Position numbers and translations under genes: made by a program. Below, one piece after another: positions 34,715 through 47,254 of a DNA stretch of 64,000 bases (positions within the stretch are counted from its first letter, which is position 1; the number at the start of each line of letters is the position of its first letter). The notes below the pieces were generated by a model. It did not search any database and was not told where the DNA came from. It saw only the letters and a program-made list of their open reading frames with translations. Location: positions 5,760,438 through 5,824,437 of the forward strand of contig CM074195.1 of the NCBI GenBank assembly GCA_037179385.1, in the 5' to 3' direction. The DNA comes from Holothuria scabra. Its lineage: Eukaryota; Echinodermata; Holothuroidea; Aspidochirotida; Holothuriidae.

Positions 34715-35245
34715 GTTGCATATGGTTAGAGCATCAGACTCAGTGCAGTCGAGAGAAGCCCGTGTGTTTGGTCTAACGGTAAGAGCAGGGAGCTACAAGA
34801 GCATCCACCTCTCATCCTTACAGCTCCCTGGTAAGAGCATCTGCCTCTCACGCGGAAGGCCCGGGTTCTATTCCCGAAGACTCTAAAAATGGAACCTAGC
34901 TACTGCCGTTGTGCTTTATGCTCCACATAAGCAATGGAGAAGGGAAAACAAGCCAGTAAGCCAAAACTGGAAAAATGGCCGTGGCCGGCTCGATTTAAGT
35001 CTTTAAGTTGGAAGCTGGGCCAAAAACTCTATCTAATTAAATACATATTGCAGTCGGGAGGTTGGATGTTCGAAGACTTTTAAACTGGAGCCTTCTGTCA
35101 TTGTGCTCGGTGCTCAGCTCAAGCAATGGAGTAGAGAAAACAAGCCAGTGAGCCACAACTGGGGGAAAAGGTCTTGGCCCGGTCGGCTCGACGTAAACCA
35201 GTTGTTGGGAAACTGAACCGTAAAATTCGATCTACCGGTACCTAA
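34715..35245 (+). mobile_element. SINE with the second head type, split by another SINE
   Basis: The piece 34715-34751 (GGTTAGAGCATCAGACTC) is continued at 35049-35245 (GTCGGGAGGTTGGATG, then the common body and tail). Between them lies a complete copy of the Glu-head subfamily. TGCAGTCG is repeated at 34744-34751 and 35049-35056 as target duplication. Confidence 0.75.
34752..35048 (+). mobile_element. tRNA-Glu-head SINE inserted in a SINE
   Basis: The head TTTGGTCTAACGGTAAGAGC is followed by an extra 40-odd bases (about 34790-34832) that begin GGGAGCT and end AGCTCCCT, then the normal anticodon arm ATCTGCCTCTCACGCGG and B box. The body and (TAAT)-like tail are as in the family. The extra block duplicates GGTAAGAGC and may come from a replication slip. 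Confidence 0.8.
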
Positions 35246-35430
35246 CTAATCTCAAACGGTTGGGAGGTTGCTATTCCGTTAATTGGGAAGAACACCTTAG
35301 GACTGTCCCTGATTCATGTGGGCTGACGAGAATTTGTAAGGTGACTGAACAAAATATGTAATTAATCGAAGCCTATACAGCTTCGCCGATTGTAGGGATT
35401 GCTCTACTTGTCACGTGCTTTTTCGACTGC

Positions 35431-35620
35431 TTATGCGACTCGGTATACCTTCTCCTGCACACAAATTCCGTATGAACGTATTGCCATAACGAACCGCTAC
35501 GCATGAAAAAGAGTTTTTCGCCTGCTTGCAAGGTTCGATATAGGTTCTCCTGCGCACAATTACAACATTCAATTATTGGCCAAGCGAACTACTACGCACG
35601 CGAATTGCAGAATTTTTCAA
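35431..35620 (+). repeat. Diverged tandem duplication, about 95 bp per unit
   Basis: Unit 1 (35431-35519) and unit 2 (35520-35620) share the order GCTT, GGT(A/T)(C/T)GATA-like, TTCTCCTGCxCACAA, GCGAACxxCTACGCA and TTTTTC. The region is CpG-normal and lies upstream of the CpG-poor domain. Confidence 0.6.
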
Positions 35621-35857
35621 AATCCATCCGTCATCAATCATATACGTTCATTGTGGACGTACACGTATAAGAATGGGAACGCAAACAAAACGTGTACTGC
35701 TTACCCGTACTTCAATACCGTCTGACTTCAGTGCCTTGCCGTTAAGTACACTGTGGTCGAATGATTGACCGACTGTTACGCTGACTTACTGACTTGAACG
35801 CCGCTTCGCAGTCTAAGGCTGCTTTTGAAGCAACGACAACTCTTTTGAAAATGTCCG

Positions 35858-35907
35858 TTTGTTTAAAGACACTGTATCGTGTAGCGAAACGGGGGCGGCA
35901 GCATCTT
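35858..35907 (+). repeat. Block shared with 50894-50943 (minus strand)
   Basis: TTTAAAGACACTGTATCGTG then AGCGAAACGGGGGCGGCA matches the minus strand of 50894-50943 with few changes. The two copies flank the CpG-poor domain on opposite strands. It is probably the end of a transposon; no complete element was found. Confidence 0.55.
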
Positions 35908-36099
35908 TTTAGAATTGTTCTTTTCTCCTTCGCGCATCAAAAACTGTTACAGCGCCATCACCCTCCTTAGCCGTGAAAAATGTTCGTGCAATCGACGGAG
36001 GGAAGTTGAAGCATGGAAGTAGTAGACGGTACTCATTCGGGTGATGTGGATTTCTGCAAGACATTTGCAAATACCACATACACCGAACAATCGTCGGAA

Positions 36100-36225
36100 A
36101 TAACAAGAGGAGTCGGCGAGGGCAACTTTTCCCAAAATTAACATGAGATTGACGGCACGACATCCAGGGAACGCTTTATCAGCTTAAATTAACGAGTAAT
36201 TTGAGATGTTTAAAGCTGCGAGAAG
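36100..36225 (+). other. Candidate first exon of a plus-strand gene at the left edge of the CpG-poor domain
   Basis: A good donor, GCGAGAAG|GTAAGG, lies at 36225/36226, in CpG-normal sequence just before the depleted domain. An ATG at 36206 would give MFKAAR before the splice. The exon start is not defined. This mirrors the minus-strand donor at 50015 and leaves the direction of the gene open. Confidence 0.28.
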
Positions 36226-39211
36226 GTAAGGAAAAGAGATAAGAACAAATACTGTACGATGGCAATTAGTAGACATTGACAGTAATTCTGCGAAAAATCC
36301 TTTGCTTGGCGATGTGTAGTATTACTTACGTGTATATGCCATACAAAATTGAACAAGGGAGAAATTTTCCCAAGATTATGGGCACAAATTCCCAAGGTCC
36401 GATACAATACAGAAAGAAACAAATTCAACTTCCATCACGTTGCATGTGGATCCTTGTTATTTTATTGAGTGTATAATTAATGCTACAGTAGTTTCTACCG
36501 GGATACACCTTCAAATTAAGGCTGATATATCTTAAACAGCTGTGAAAGGGACAAAACTTTAGTCATTGCCAGTATGAAATTACTTCAAGCACATCACTCT
36601 TTGTCCTACAATTGAGTTACATAGTGTTATAGTAAAATATATCCCACAATTAGAAAGACTTGTGTGAATTGACAGATTTCAGACTACACTCTGATCACAT
36701 ATGATGGCCTAGCTAGCTCGACAATTGGCTTTTCACCCCCTAAATTAGGACAAAATCAAAAAAGACTAGTTGTAGGAAGGGTTTGCCTGATGAAAGCATT
36801 GTATACAGTATGATTAGAAATAAATTGGACTGACCATGTTCAAAGGATAAGAACGCTATCCAACCAGCTCAGTACTGTTGTAATAATGCCAACAATTTCC
36901 ACTGAATGCTTATAATTGACATGTGACAGCAAATTGCATCTAGGGATAGTCTTGCCATGATGGTTGTCTGAAACAGTCCTTCCACACCCAACCTCAGGAG
37001 AACTTAGTTTACTAGACCAAAGATTTTAAGACTTTTCAGGGTGCTTGCTATAATCCATTACCTAACCTCATTTTAAAACATCAGGGTATTAAATAGCCCT
37101 CAAACAGGTCTATGTCGTCAGTTAAATGGCCTAATGAAATTCTCTACAGGTAACAGAATACACATGCAGCCCTGTTAACTAGGGAATGGGGGTGGCAATT
37201 AGAACTTCTCTCCACTGATACCCGAAGTGTAACCGAATATAAGTCTATCAATCATTTAAAGCCCCCCCCCTTACCCTCCAAATTAGGAAAAAAAGGTTCT
37301 AGCTACCCCACATGACAAAGTTTTTCGTCAAACTATGTTTGCCACTGCTAGGCTTCTTTAAAGGGTGAATCTCTTCATCCCAGATGGTTCCAGCCAGTTC
37401 TGGTAAAATGGCTAACAACTTTAGCTCCTCAAAAAGCACACAAACTTTTGTTGCTAAGAGACTAACCCTGTCAAGTAGTTGTCATGTTTAATAAAACAGA
37501 ACAATTGCAGTGCATGCAACTGCCTGTTGTAATGAAAGCATTAGCTCCCTACTGCTTCTTCTGAATTGGTCAATGGAAGAGCAGTCACTTATTACAAAGG
37601 TTTCTCTCTCTCATAACTAATCCACATGAGTATCCATATTTTTTGAAACAGATTCCCTTCACAAGCTAGCGTACATCTCTCATGTTTCATATGCTAACTA
37701 TTTTGCATTTTAATTAACATCATATGAAATAAACATCATATTAATCCAGGCCTGTGTCAGTCATGTAACAGCTCAGTAGCCTCTGCCTGTCACAATTGAA
37801 TCTTCAGTATGGCTATATGTACATAGCATGAAGTAAATTAAAATATCATACCAGAGTAATCTAACCTTCGAGAGTACAACATTTTCAACAGTTTACTCAA
37901 ACTAAAAGGTTGTTACTACATGTGACATATTACTTATTTATATTATGCTCTTCTTTGTATCCTTGAAGGCACTAGCACTACAGGAACTGCATCAACTTTC
38001 TGGAAAAAAAATTACCTACAATACCTACTCTATGGCAGAACTCATGCATGGGAACCTACCATTATCTTCTTGTTAGGCTGGAAGGAAAATTGATGTCTTC
38101 TCTTTAAAGAAGAAAGTGCAGGCCAGGTCTGTATGGTGGCTTTGAGAACTACATCTCCACTGCAAGCTGATTGCCTAGAGAATTCAACTATTCAAACTTG
38201 CTTCGTATGACTGTCAATATTTACTTAATGCAATATTCCGAGACTGGGGAAGACGGCCGGTGTCATCATGTTAGGATACAGTGACAGGAGTGCAAGTATA
38301 GGAGTGGAAAGGCCACCCAGAAGTACATTGAGATGGGAATTTCATGTCATGATATCAGTGACAAAAAATGAACTTGTAGACCCAAACTATGATGCAAGAT
38401 ATATCATGAAAGTTGCATGAAAGCCTCGGATTCCTACATTTTAAAAACTTCATTTACAAAGATGGTAGTAGTTTTCATATCACTTGAAATATAAACTTTT
38501 TTAGAAAAAACAAGTTTTTGTATCATTTTTGAAGTGAATTCATAACAACATGCAAAATAGAAGAGTTATGTTTTGTTTGGGAAAAAATAAGTGCTTTCCA
38601 CTGTCATGCTTGTTGATCAAGAAATGTATTATGGCATGTTGATGGGAAATTTTAAGTGTAAAACAATAAAGTGAAACAGCTGGTACAAGATTCCAGTAAG
38701 AATATGGTACTCTACCTGATTTTCATCTTTTCTTTTATGTAATATTTCTGTCAATTGACTTTTTAGGAGTTCCAGTAATTATTATAATTTTGTCAAAAAT
38801 CATTTAGTATTACTATGAGATATGAGTAAATTACATATTTCCTATACCTTTACATATGTCTTGAAGACTAGTTGAATCAAGCTATTCACTTACAGAGGTA
38901 CATCAGAAAAATAATGGGGTATTTACAGGATGTAGAGGATTTCCAGTGGTTTACAGCAGTTGTGGTAGTGTTGTAAATTGCATTCACTGGAGCAAGGACC
39001 TGTAGCACAGATGTATAGCCTACCTACCATTTCTTTTGAATGAGAATAACAGTGGCTGTTTTGATGATTTTGAGTTTGCAATTAATGAGCTGTTCATTCT
39101 CATATAGAATCTAGCATGCACCTAGCGTATTTTATTAGAATTCTGGACCAAAATGGGGGGGGGGGGGGGGGAGGAGAGGAGGAGGGGGAGAAAGGAGGAG
39201 GTGATACTTAC

Positions 39212-39239
39212 CATGCACACTGTCCTGCAGGTTGAAAGG
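39212..39239 (-). other. Candidate 28-nt micro-exon on the minus strand
   Basis: The sequence GTTCTTGTCAG as acceptor and GCATG|GTAAGTATC as donor enclose 28 nt that are open in all frames. The donor is full consensus. Such a small exon could be chance. Confidence 0.25.
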
Positions 39240-40649
39240 CTGACAAGAACTAGTCCACCTCCTTTTTGAAATTTACAAATCCATCCATAGAAAATGTATG
39301 GTCAAACTTTCAATAGATCACATTCCACTTTTTTCTGAAGGGCAGCAAGTTTTTACATAGTTTTCAGACTTCAAAAAGGATCACAATGAAGCCCTATTTT
39401 AAAAGCTGTGTTCTACACACGCTAGTACCTTCTCCGATTTGAACAAGAACACCAGCCTAGTGCACCTTTGCAGTAGAAGTTCAGCAAAGCTGAATTGAGT
39501 TTCAAAAGTCTACAATTACATACAACTTCATTCTTATTGGGGACTTCTACATAGCAGTAGGGTGGACCTGGGTGGACAATGCACAGGGGTCCATGGAGAA
39601 TTCAAACACCTCAGGGCTTGTGTGTGCAAGGTTTCATTCCTATCCCATACCCCCACCCCCACCCCCACCCATGAATATTGGAGCTAGAGGCTTTTAGAAA
39701 AATGAATTTGGGTACCCCCTTGCTGTCTAGCTTCCCCATGCATCTAGAAGGCTTTTTTATGCCATTGATTGAGTACACAACTACCAGTACCCCAAAAACA
39801 TTGATCAATAAGAGTGGAGTAATTGTTTCAATTCATATCAAAATTTAAGCAATTGGTACTGATCTTCATGTATATAAAGTGCAATATATTCCTAACTATC
39901 TTTGTGGATATGCTCAGTACATTCCCTTCAAGTGTAGCAGTGCTGTTTGTACAGTAAGCAAGTGCACATACTGTATGCATGCAATTTGCACATGCAAATA
40001 TATTTTCTCCTGCTTATGACAACAACTTAGTTCTGCATCATCCCTCCATAACTAAAAGCAAACAATGATGGATGCTAGGACATATATGAGACCCATCGAA
40101 GCAGTGCCACAGTCTCTAATTTAAGAGGCACCATGCATGCACCAGCATGCACCATTTACTACCAGGCTGGTTTCTAAATGGCACTCAGGTGGGGGCACAT
40201 AAAGTACTGCACAATATCACATATAAACAAGCTTGTTGATCAGGTGTAGGATTAAACGAAATTAGTGGAAGAGAGCTGATAAAAGAGTTCTCATGGATTG
40301 CTAAATGCTTGAAGTAAATGTAATCAAAAGTTTTATTCAAGTCATATTTGGTCCTTGGGATGTTGGCATAAGGTACATGAATGTGGCAACACAGACCCAA
40401 AGCACGTCATGAAGTACTGAACCTGAAGGAAGTACTGTTCAAGGAGTGATATCAATGTTTCAGCACAGATGGGCAATGCTTACAGTATCAAGTCCTGATT
40501 TTACAATTCCTCTTATTCAAAATGAAACACTGGGATTTGGTTTAACCCATTCATAGAAAATTTCAAGATTGGAAAATTTCTGTGTCCCACTAACCATGGC
40601 GAGGGCTCCAAACATGATGATAGCTAGGAAATGTGTATTTTTAGCACAA

Positions 40650-40786
40650 ATAAAATTTACACTGGAAATTAAATGTTTGTCTATAAAAAAAAAATATTCT
40701 TCCAAATTTTCAACAATTCTTGGCAAGGACCTTCCCATTTTGCTGGTTTTTCCACTGGCACCCTTGCTCATGGCATATTCAAATCT
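40650..40786 (-). other. Candidate exon near 40.7 kb on the minus strand
   Basis: A strong acceptor, TTTTTCTTTTCTTAG, ends at 40787 on the minus strand. It is followed by an open frame reading FEYAMSKGASGKTSK and then SLPRIVENLEE. No good donor is seen soon after, so the exon end is uncertain. The product is not recognised. Confidence 0.28.
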
Positions 40787-42339
40787 AAGAAAAGAAAAAT
40801 TTCGATCATTTGCACAAGAAGTTTAAGAAAACACATTTGATCAGTGCAAGTGTAGGATATGTAACACAAGCTTGCTCCAAGTTCACAAAAATTGAATTAA
40901 AAATCTGAAAACTTTAATTGCATATATTTTGAGCATCTGAAGAACTGATTTAATAATTTTATCACAAAATTCTACTTCACCGTATTAAACATAAATTTAT
41001 TTGAAACATTTTTTTACAGGATATCTTTTAAATGTGAATTAGGGTCTACTTCTGGAGGTAGAATATTCAAGCTAGGCCAAGTCCTCTCACTATTTCATAC
41101 ATTCTCCCAACCTTTTTAATTCTACCCACCCACAGCTGTTTAAAACTTTTCATTGCGCAGACACAATCCTGGTCTACTGTTTGAAGGGTATATCATCAAA
41201 GTGAGCACACAAAACTGAATCTGACTGCACTCTCTGTCGGAATATGAGCCACTCTGCATTCTTGAATTTGATATCACAGATCAGGATGATGCATAGCTAT
41301 TTCTTACACAGTACAGTTACTACAAATAAATAATCTATAATTATCAATCTGAATATCCTGAACATGCAGTTTCAAACTTCCACCTCCTTTGGCATACCAA
41401 TGTCTCTATTAAACAAATGACTTAAACACCTTTAGAAGGGTTCCTGCCATCATTGAAAACCTAAAAATTCATGAAATTTGAAAAAATATTTTCCAGGGCC
41501 TGGTAAAGTTTTCCAATTCAAAAAGTTGTGTTAACCAAGTCATGAAAAATTCATGAAAATTTTCACAAATTTTCATAATTTGATGTAACAGCTCCCCCCC
41601 CCCAAAAAAAAAAAAAAAAAAAGTTCTGCAAATTCTTTTAATATTTGGTCCTGGAAAAGTGAAAATTTAGTTTCCAGAAAAGTAGGAACCCTGCTTCAAC
41701 TTATGATTCATTTGAAGCTTACAAAAGACACATGCTCCACTGAGTGCACCAAAAATTGTTCCTATATTCTTGTTGTCTTTATTGTGCATGATATGATAGT
41801 CCCATCATTCTTTCATGCTTTTTAGTAGCTGGAATAAAATTCAGACCTAAAGTTTCAGGTATAGCTGATGTTATAACATATAAATGAAAGGCTTCAATAC
41901 AGTTACAAGCTGGTTGGCAATACTGTTCAGGTGTCACACCATCTTCCTATTCACAAAACTTCATACACAAAACACATTTGGCCAATAAAAATTGCTTTGG
42001 TGATGTAAACCATTAAATGGCAAGCAAGGCAAGCAATCTTTCCAGTATTGATGTGGTTTTCTGGGTTCTGCCAGGTTACTCAAAATCATGCATAAATCCA
42101 TCCTGGTTGGGAAGTATCAACCAGGTGCCTTTTACACCCCAATTGTAGCTGAGATTTTGAATCTTCAGTCCAGTTGAACGTGACACTGTACATGACTAGC
42201 ATATGCAGAGGTGAACTTGACAACTTTGGGTGGATCCTTGGGCTGGTCCTCCTGTGCCAAAAAAAAAAAAAAACAGAATAATATATGAAATGCCCACAGA
42301 AATATTTTTGCTCTGTCTGAGTTTTGTTACCTTGCTTAC

Positions 42340-42383
42340 TTGAAATTTTTCTGGATTGCTTAGTAATCTGCATTGGTACTTCT
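42340..42383 (-). other. Candidate short exon of the minus-strand gene
   Basis: A good donor, TTTCAA|GTAAGC, lies at 42340/42339 on the minus strand. The frame before it reads KYQCRLLSNPEKFQ after a weak acceptor (AATTTGAAG). The peptide is protein-like but unrecognised. Confidence 0.25.
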
Positions 42384-42784
42384 TCAAATTAAATGTAATA
42401 AGCAGGCTCAGCTGGAACTAGAAATGTATGAAAAACACTTATAATTTTTTTCTTTATTCTCCTTGCCACAAATTCCAAAAAGATGAAATTGTTCTCATAT
42501 TTCTCACTTTCTTGAAGAGAGAGCAACTCATAAAAGATTTCTTTCAAACTTGTGGTGCCAAAACTTGATTAACTGGACAAGGCCAGAGCTTCAGAGGTGA
42601 GGTTGGTATTACTGTCAGTAGGTCTTGGAACTGGGGATAGGCAATACTACCATTCCGGAAATATTGTGAGCAGAATCCAGATCAAAATGGAAATTCAAAA
42701 GATATAACAAAAACTTGATATTTTTCCATCAGGTACAAGGATTCTCTTTTCAAAGAAACTGAAACAAATGCATAGTGAACTTAC

Positions 42785-42903
42785 CTAGATAGTCTACTTT
42801 CATGTTTAGACTTGACTGCTTCCTCCCACATTACTGTATATTGTCTGCCTCTGCCTCATCAGTGTCATTTTCATTGTGGCAATCCAGGAAATCTTCAACT
42901 GAA
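42785..42903 (-). other. Candidate exon with an acidic C-terminal coding end
   Basis: The minus strand has acceptor TTTTGTCAACAG and a full-consensus donor, ATCTAG|GTAAGTTC, enclosing 119 nt. One frame reads SVEDFLDCHNEN and then a run rich in Asp and Glu, ending at TAA (42833-42831), followed by 46 nt of untranslated exon. The peptide looks like a natural acidic C-terminus. A stop followed by another intron is unusual, which lowers my confidence or suggests alternative splicing. Confidence 0.35.
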
Positions 42904-43244
42904 CTGTTGACAAAATAGATTGTACTGCACTTAGACCTGTACTTCAAGTCACCTCTTGTCCAAGCAGGCAATAATAATGGAGCAATTAGCAAAGTTTGAA
43001 AACTACATTTTATCCTTTATATCATATTTTGAAGATAAATGAATGAAGAAAAAACTAACAAACTGACAAATGGCAAAAAATTTGCAACTTGGGTAAAGGT
43101 ATTTTTTATCTATGGATGTGTTCTGCATGCCAAATGCAAATGGTGAATGTTCCTACCATGCAGTTTCATGATACTGTTTCAATCTAGGGAAATCTCAGAT
43201 CCTCTTTTCTGCCCTTTGATATCAAAGCATGATTAATGAAAAGC

Positions 43245-43494
43245 TTAAAGGGCAAGAGCAGTCTCCCTAACTTAAAGTAGTGTAGTAGACTCTCCTGTTT
43301 CATGATTGGCTCTTCACGGTCATGTGCCATTTTTTGGGGAGTCACTGCTTGGTTTTCCTAGAATATGTAATATTGAAGTCCTAAAATATTATTAAAGATA
43401 CTTTTAAGAAATTAAGAAAAGTGAAAAGAAAATTATCAGCTTTAGCCTTTGCTTCGAAATACAGAAAGTTTGGGATGACTGTTTTTGCCTTTCA
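43245..43494 (+). mobile_element. TTAA MITE family E, copy in the CpG-poor domain
   Basis: It begins TTAAAGGGCAAGAGCAGTC and ends GACTGTTTTTGCCTTTCA, the last TTAA decayed. About 20 bp are deleted relative to the copy at 5807. The 68-codon frame here is not a gene. Confidence 0.8.
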
Positions 43495-44905
43495 ATGTGG
43501 AAAAATGACAACAGCAGTCATGTACCTTGGAGTAGTATGGTTAAAATGGGAAGACCCAGTGATTGCAGATCTGCCAGGACTGAGCCTATACAGCACATTA
43601 AAAAATTACAAAACAAACTCTGTTTAACAAAGGATTTTTTTCTTTCCTGGTCAGCTTTTTGATGTTAATATCCGACATTTCAAAAGCACGTTGGAAAGCA
43701 GGTATATACGTTTTGCAAGCATGTGACTGCATTTGAAAGTGGTCAATCAGTTATCACTAGAAAAAAACTTGCATTTTCAGAATTAACACCCAAAGAAACA
43801 GATTGGGTAGTATATATTGTTGGAATAATAGATAAAATAAGTAATAATAAAAAAACATAGGACTTCTGACTTCATAAATCCATTTTGAAATGATGAGAGT
43901 AGCCTAGCTAGGTAAAAAAATAAAAGGAAATACAACTACTTTGAGTAGAAGAGAGATGCATATCTGACAGTCAAGCTACCGTACTGTACTCCAGAAGAAA
44001 TGCTTACTGTCATGAAAATAGTCAAAGCTTTAGAAATTTATGAACAATTACAGTAAATATAGCACCCCGTCCCACACTGTGACAAAGACATCACACTTCC
44101 ATTGCAGAAAGACATGGGAAGACTGTCATCCAATACCCCCATCCCTTTTTGTTTAGGTAGAGGGCAAAACAACCCCATGCTTAAATCTTGAATGACCCTT
44201 GTGTTTTGGCATTTATTTTACCATAAGTGTTCAGTAAACCAGGAGTGCCAGAGAGGTGCTAAGGGGAGTGAGGTGGGACAGGGGATTCATCTCCCAGTTA
44301 TGATGGATGGTCCCCGCTGTATATGGGAAACATTTTAGGAAACATTTTCCATTCTTTTCAAGGGAGCATAGATGGGTATGCTATTTATTGTCCAGAAAGT
44401 GACAAGTAACATTCCAATTGTGTACTTCCTTCTAATTCTTGAAGGAAATGCAATTGTCCTTTAAAAATCACAAGACTTGAAATTTAATATTCAAACCCAA
44501 ATCAACATTGAATTTAAAATCCAAATTTTCAATTTTTCTTTCATAACATTTTATTCAAAATAATTCCCAGACAAATCTCTGGGTTTTGGCCACAGATTTG
44601 GGTTGCTTGTGCCTAGCTACAGTATTATGAAGGATTTCATCATTCCCTTGGAAAGAGACTGCATGGCACCATGCCGGATGTTGTGACTTATTACAGCACG
44701 TACTACAATGCTATAATCATGGGTGAAAAGAGTTGTGAAGCTGAGAAGCTCCTTCCCAGAAAATTTGGACATCTGAGGAAAATTTCCCTTTTCATGAAAA
44801 TGCAGGGAGAATTGTGGAAACTTTTACTCTCTTCCTGGGAAATAATGCAACTCCCTTCCTGGAAAATAAATATTTTTTCCAGCCCTGGCTGTAATACATG
44901 TTGTA

Positions 44906-45153
44906 GTTAGATGGAGTTTTACAGCCCAGTTTCCAACCTATTGGTTCAAGTCAAACCGGCCACTGCCTTTTTTCAAGTTATGGCTCACTGGCTTGTTTTC
45001 CCTACCCCACTGCTTATACAGAGCAGCGATCATGCAAAATGGCAGTAGGTTCCTTTTTTAGAGTCTTTGGTATGACTCGACCTGGGAAGTGAGCCTTCTG
45101 CAAGAGAGGTGGATGCTCTACCATAGTACAGTTAGACCAAACACACCGTCTGT
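44906..45153 (-). mobile_element. tRNA-Glu-derived SINE, minus strand, 15-bp duplication
   Basis: The complement of the family, with tail at 44906 and head at the right (GTTAGACCAAACACAC). The flanking direct repeat GTAATACATGTTGTA (44891-44905 and 45154-45168) is perfect. It lies in the CpG-poor domain and has CpG loss in its promoter boxes compared with other copies. Confidence 0.88.
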
Positions 45154-45305
45154 GTAATACATGTTGTATAAGGGAATCGTGAGTATAGGACATGTATGAT
45201 GTTTGTCTGAACTCAATGAAAGTGCAGCTAGTCTTGGGCAATAACTATTGGTTTTAAGTTAAACAGCCATTTGCAATCCTCCCTGTGTTTGGCTTCCATA
45301 ATTAC

Positions 45306-45380
45306 CTGTAGTTGCTGATGAGGGACAAACTGGCTCTAATATACTGTCATAGTGGCCCTTGACAGGAGTAGATGTCAATG
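45306..45380 (-). other. Candidate 75-nt coding exon of the minus-strand gene
   Basis: The acceptor is CATTGAATTGCAG and the donor ACTACAG|GTAATT on the minus strand. One frame is open throughout and includes VKGHYDSILEPVC. The length is a multiple of three, so the exon is phase-symmetric. I do not recognise the peptide. Confidence 0.3.
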
Positions 45381-45499
45381 CTGCAATTCAATGGAATATC
45401 ATATTTACAGCTGGTGATGCAAGTTTGCAGCACAGGATGAACTGTATGGATGATTTTCAATTATTATAACCACACTTCTAACTACTGTAAACTTGATAA

Positions 45500-45708
45500 T
45501 AGGGCAAGGCTTGTTTTTAAGGAGGTATCTCACAATTTTCTTCTCATTCCATAATATTGGATATTCAGGCAAACCAAGCAATTAAGTAAATTGCACATTT
45601 CAGGAAAGAATATTGTCACTTGAATCTATAGCCAATCATGAAACAGGGCAGTCTAACTACTGTACACTTCTGTTCTGTATACTGGGGTGAATGCTCTTGT
45701 CTTCAAGG
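45500..45708 (-). mobile_element. TTAA MITE family E, minus-strand copy
   Basis: It reads as the complement of the family, from AGGGCAAGGCTTG through CACAATTTTCTTCTC and CCAATCATGAAACAG to ATGCTCTTGTCTTCAA. Confidence 0.75.
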
Positions 45709-46547
45709 AAGGGAGCACATCATATCAATAGAGCAACTAGCCCAATTTGTAAAGGTAAACTAATCAAGCACATTACAATTATAATTCTGAAAATGTTGGC
45801 AATGTCAAAACATTACCATAGTGGGTATATTGTGCAATTGGGAGAAAATAATATTCACTCAGGCTTTGTGGACAATTAATTGATACTGCAACTGGATCTG
45901 CATCATTATCAAACAAGATATTGGATAAAGGCCTAACAATGCTCATAAACTGTGCAATATTTTAGTAAATATAGATATAAAGTTTCTAGATAGCAAAGAT
46001 GAGATTTAACTATACCCAACATGAACATGTCATGTACAGTATTGTGTCAGTCAACTCAATAAAAAGTTCAAAGTTTAAATTTACTTTCAAGTATACAGTT
46101 CAAGTACAAGTTAGTTTTCCCTTTCATCACCTCTTACAGTAGGCAGGATCAAACAGGCTTCACCCCTGGAAGCTCTCAGGTTTTAGCATACTGTATCTCT
46201 GAATGAAAAATGTAGTCTCTGGAGAGGTATGTTATTTAAATTCTTTTCAGTAAACCCAAACCCAACTCCTTTCTGACCAGCTAACATTTGGGTGGGGGGA
46301 GGGGGATTGAGGAGGGCCAAGGACAAAATCTATGGAGGGCAAATGCCCCCTCTTGCCCCAACATAGAGCCACCATTCATGGTGCTAATTAAAGCTGTGAA
46401 AACGTTACAACCAATTCTGAACAGCACAAGGTAGCTGTGCTTTAGTGTTGTGAACCATGGAAGTACTACCTGGAAGTTAGCTGGGAAAACATGCTTTTGG
46501 AAATTGAAAGACTTGTTTTAATACATCCTGCAGTTATTTTCACTCAC

Positions 46548-46641
46548 CTATGGGTGTAACAGCTAGCAACTGAGGTGAGGTTGGTCATTCACTTGGCTCT
46601 GTCTGTATGGCCTACGGCATGTACAGTACTTTGAAGAACAC
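46548..46641 (-). other. Candidate internal exon (untranslated?) of the minus-strand gene
   Basis: The minus strand reads TTACTTTCCAG as acceptor and ATAG|GTGAGTG as donor, enclosing 94 nt. All three frames contain a stop, so if real this is a 5' UTR or non-coding-RNA exon. Its order fits downstream of the donor at 50015. Confidence 0.4.
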
Positions 46642-47254
46642 CTGGAAAGTAAATCAAGACTACTTGCAATGAAACAGTATTTTATCTTAGGGAAGAGTGC
46701 ATATATAAGACTTCCATGATTTCAAATCACATGTCCCTCAATGATTAAGGGGTGGTGTCAAAATTGGTTGTTATAAGAGTCATAATAATGATGATTAATG
46801 ATGATGTGAACAATAGGCCCCATTAAAACAGAAAGGGACAAGGGGGGGGGGATTGCAATCTATTCTGTCTAAAGGAATTTTAAATCAACCTATACCGATT
46901 ACCAGTGGCATCAGCAGTGGCTCTTGTATACCCCCCTTATGTAAAAAGTATGTTGGGCAAAATGTGTAAGAACTTCACAAACACCTCTTGAAAGCAGCAC
47001 TTTTTAGTAGTAAAAACAACAGCTGGGAAGTACCATTTTATGCAATCTGAAACACATTTCAGGCAAAGTGTTCTCTGTATGCAATGTGCTGGTCAATAGT
47101 GGCACTCGATATACAGTAGGAGCATTTTCTTTGGCCCACCACTTCAGCACTTTCCCTCTCCCAATGAAAAAGTTTAGTAATGCCACTGTCAATAACCGAG
47201 GACAAAAATTTTGCTCGGGCACTAATTTTTATTGCATTTGGCATTTCCCAGCCC

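Noticed and set aside
41420..41660. A gene exon near the GAAAATTTTC-rich block
   Set aside because: It is low-complexity sequence (ATGAAAATTTTC, C-run, A-run) without a stable frame.
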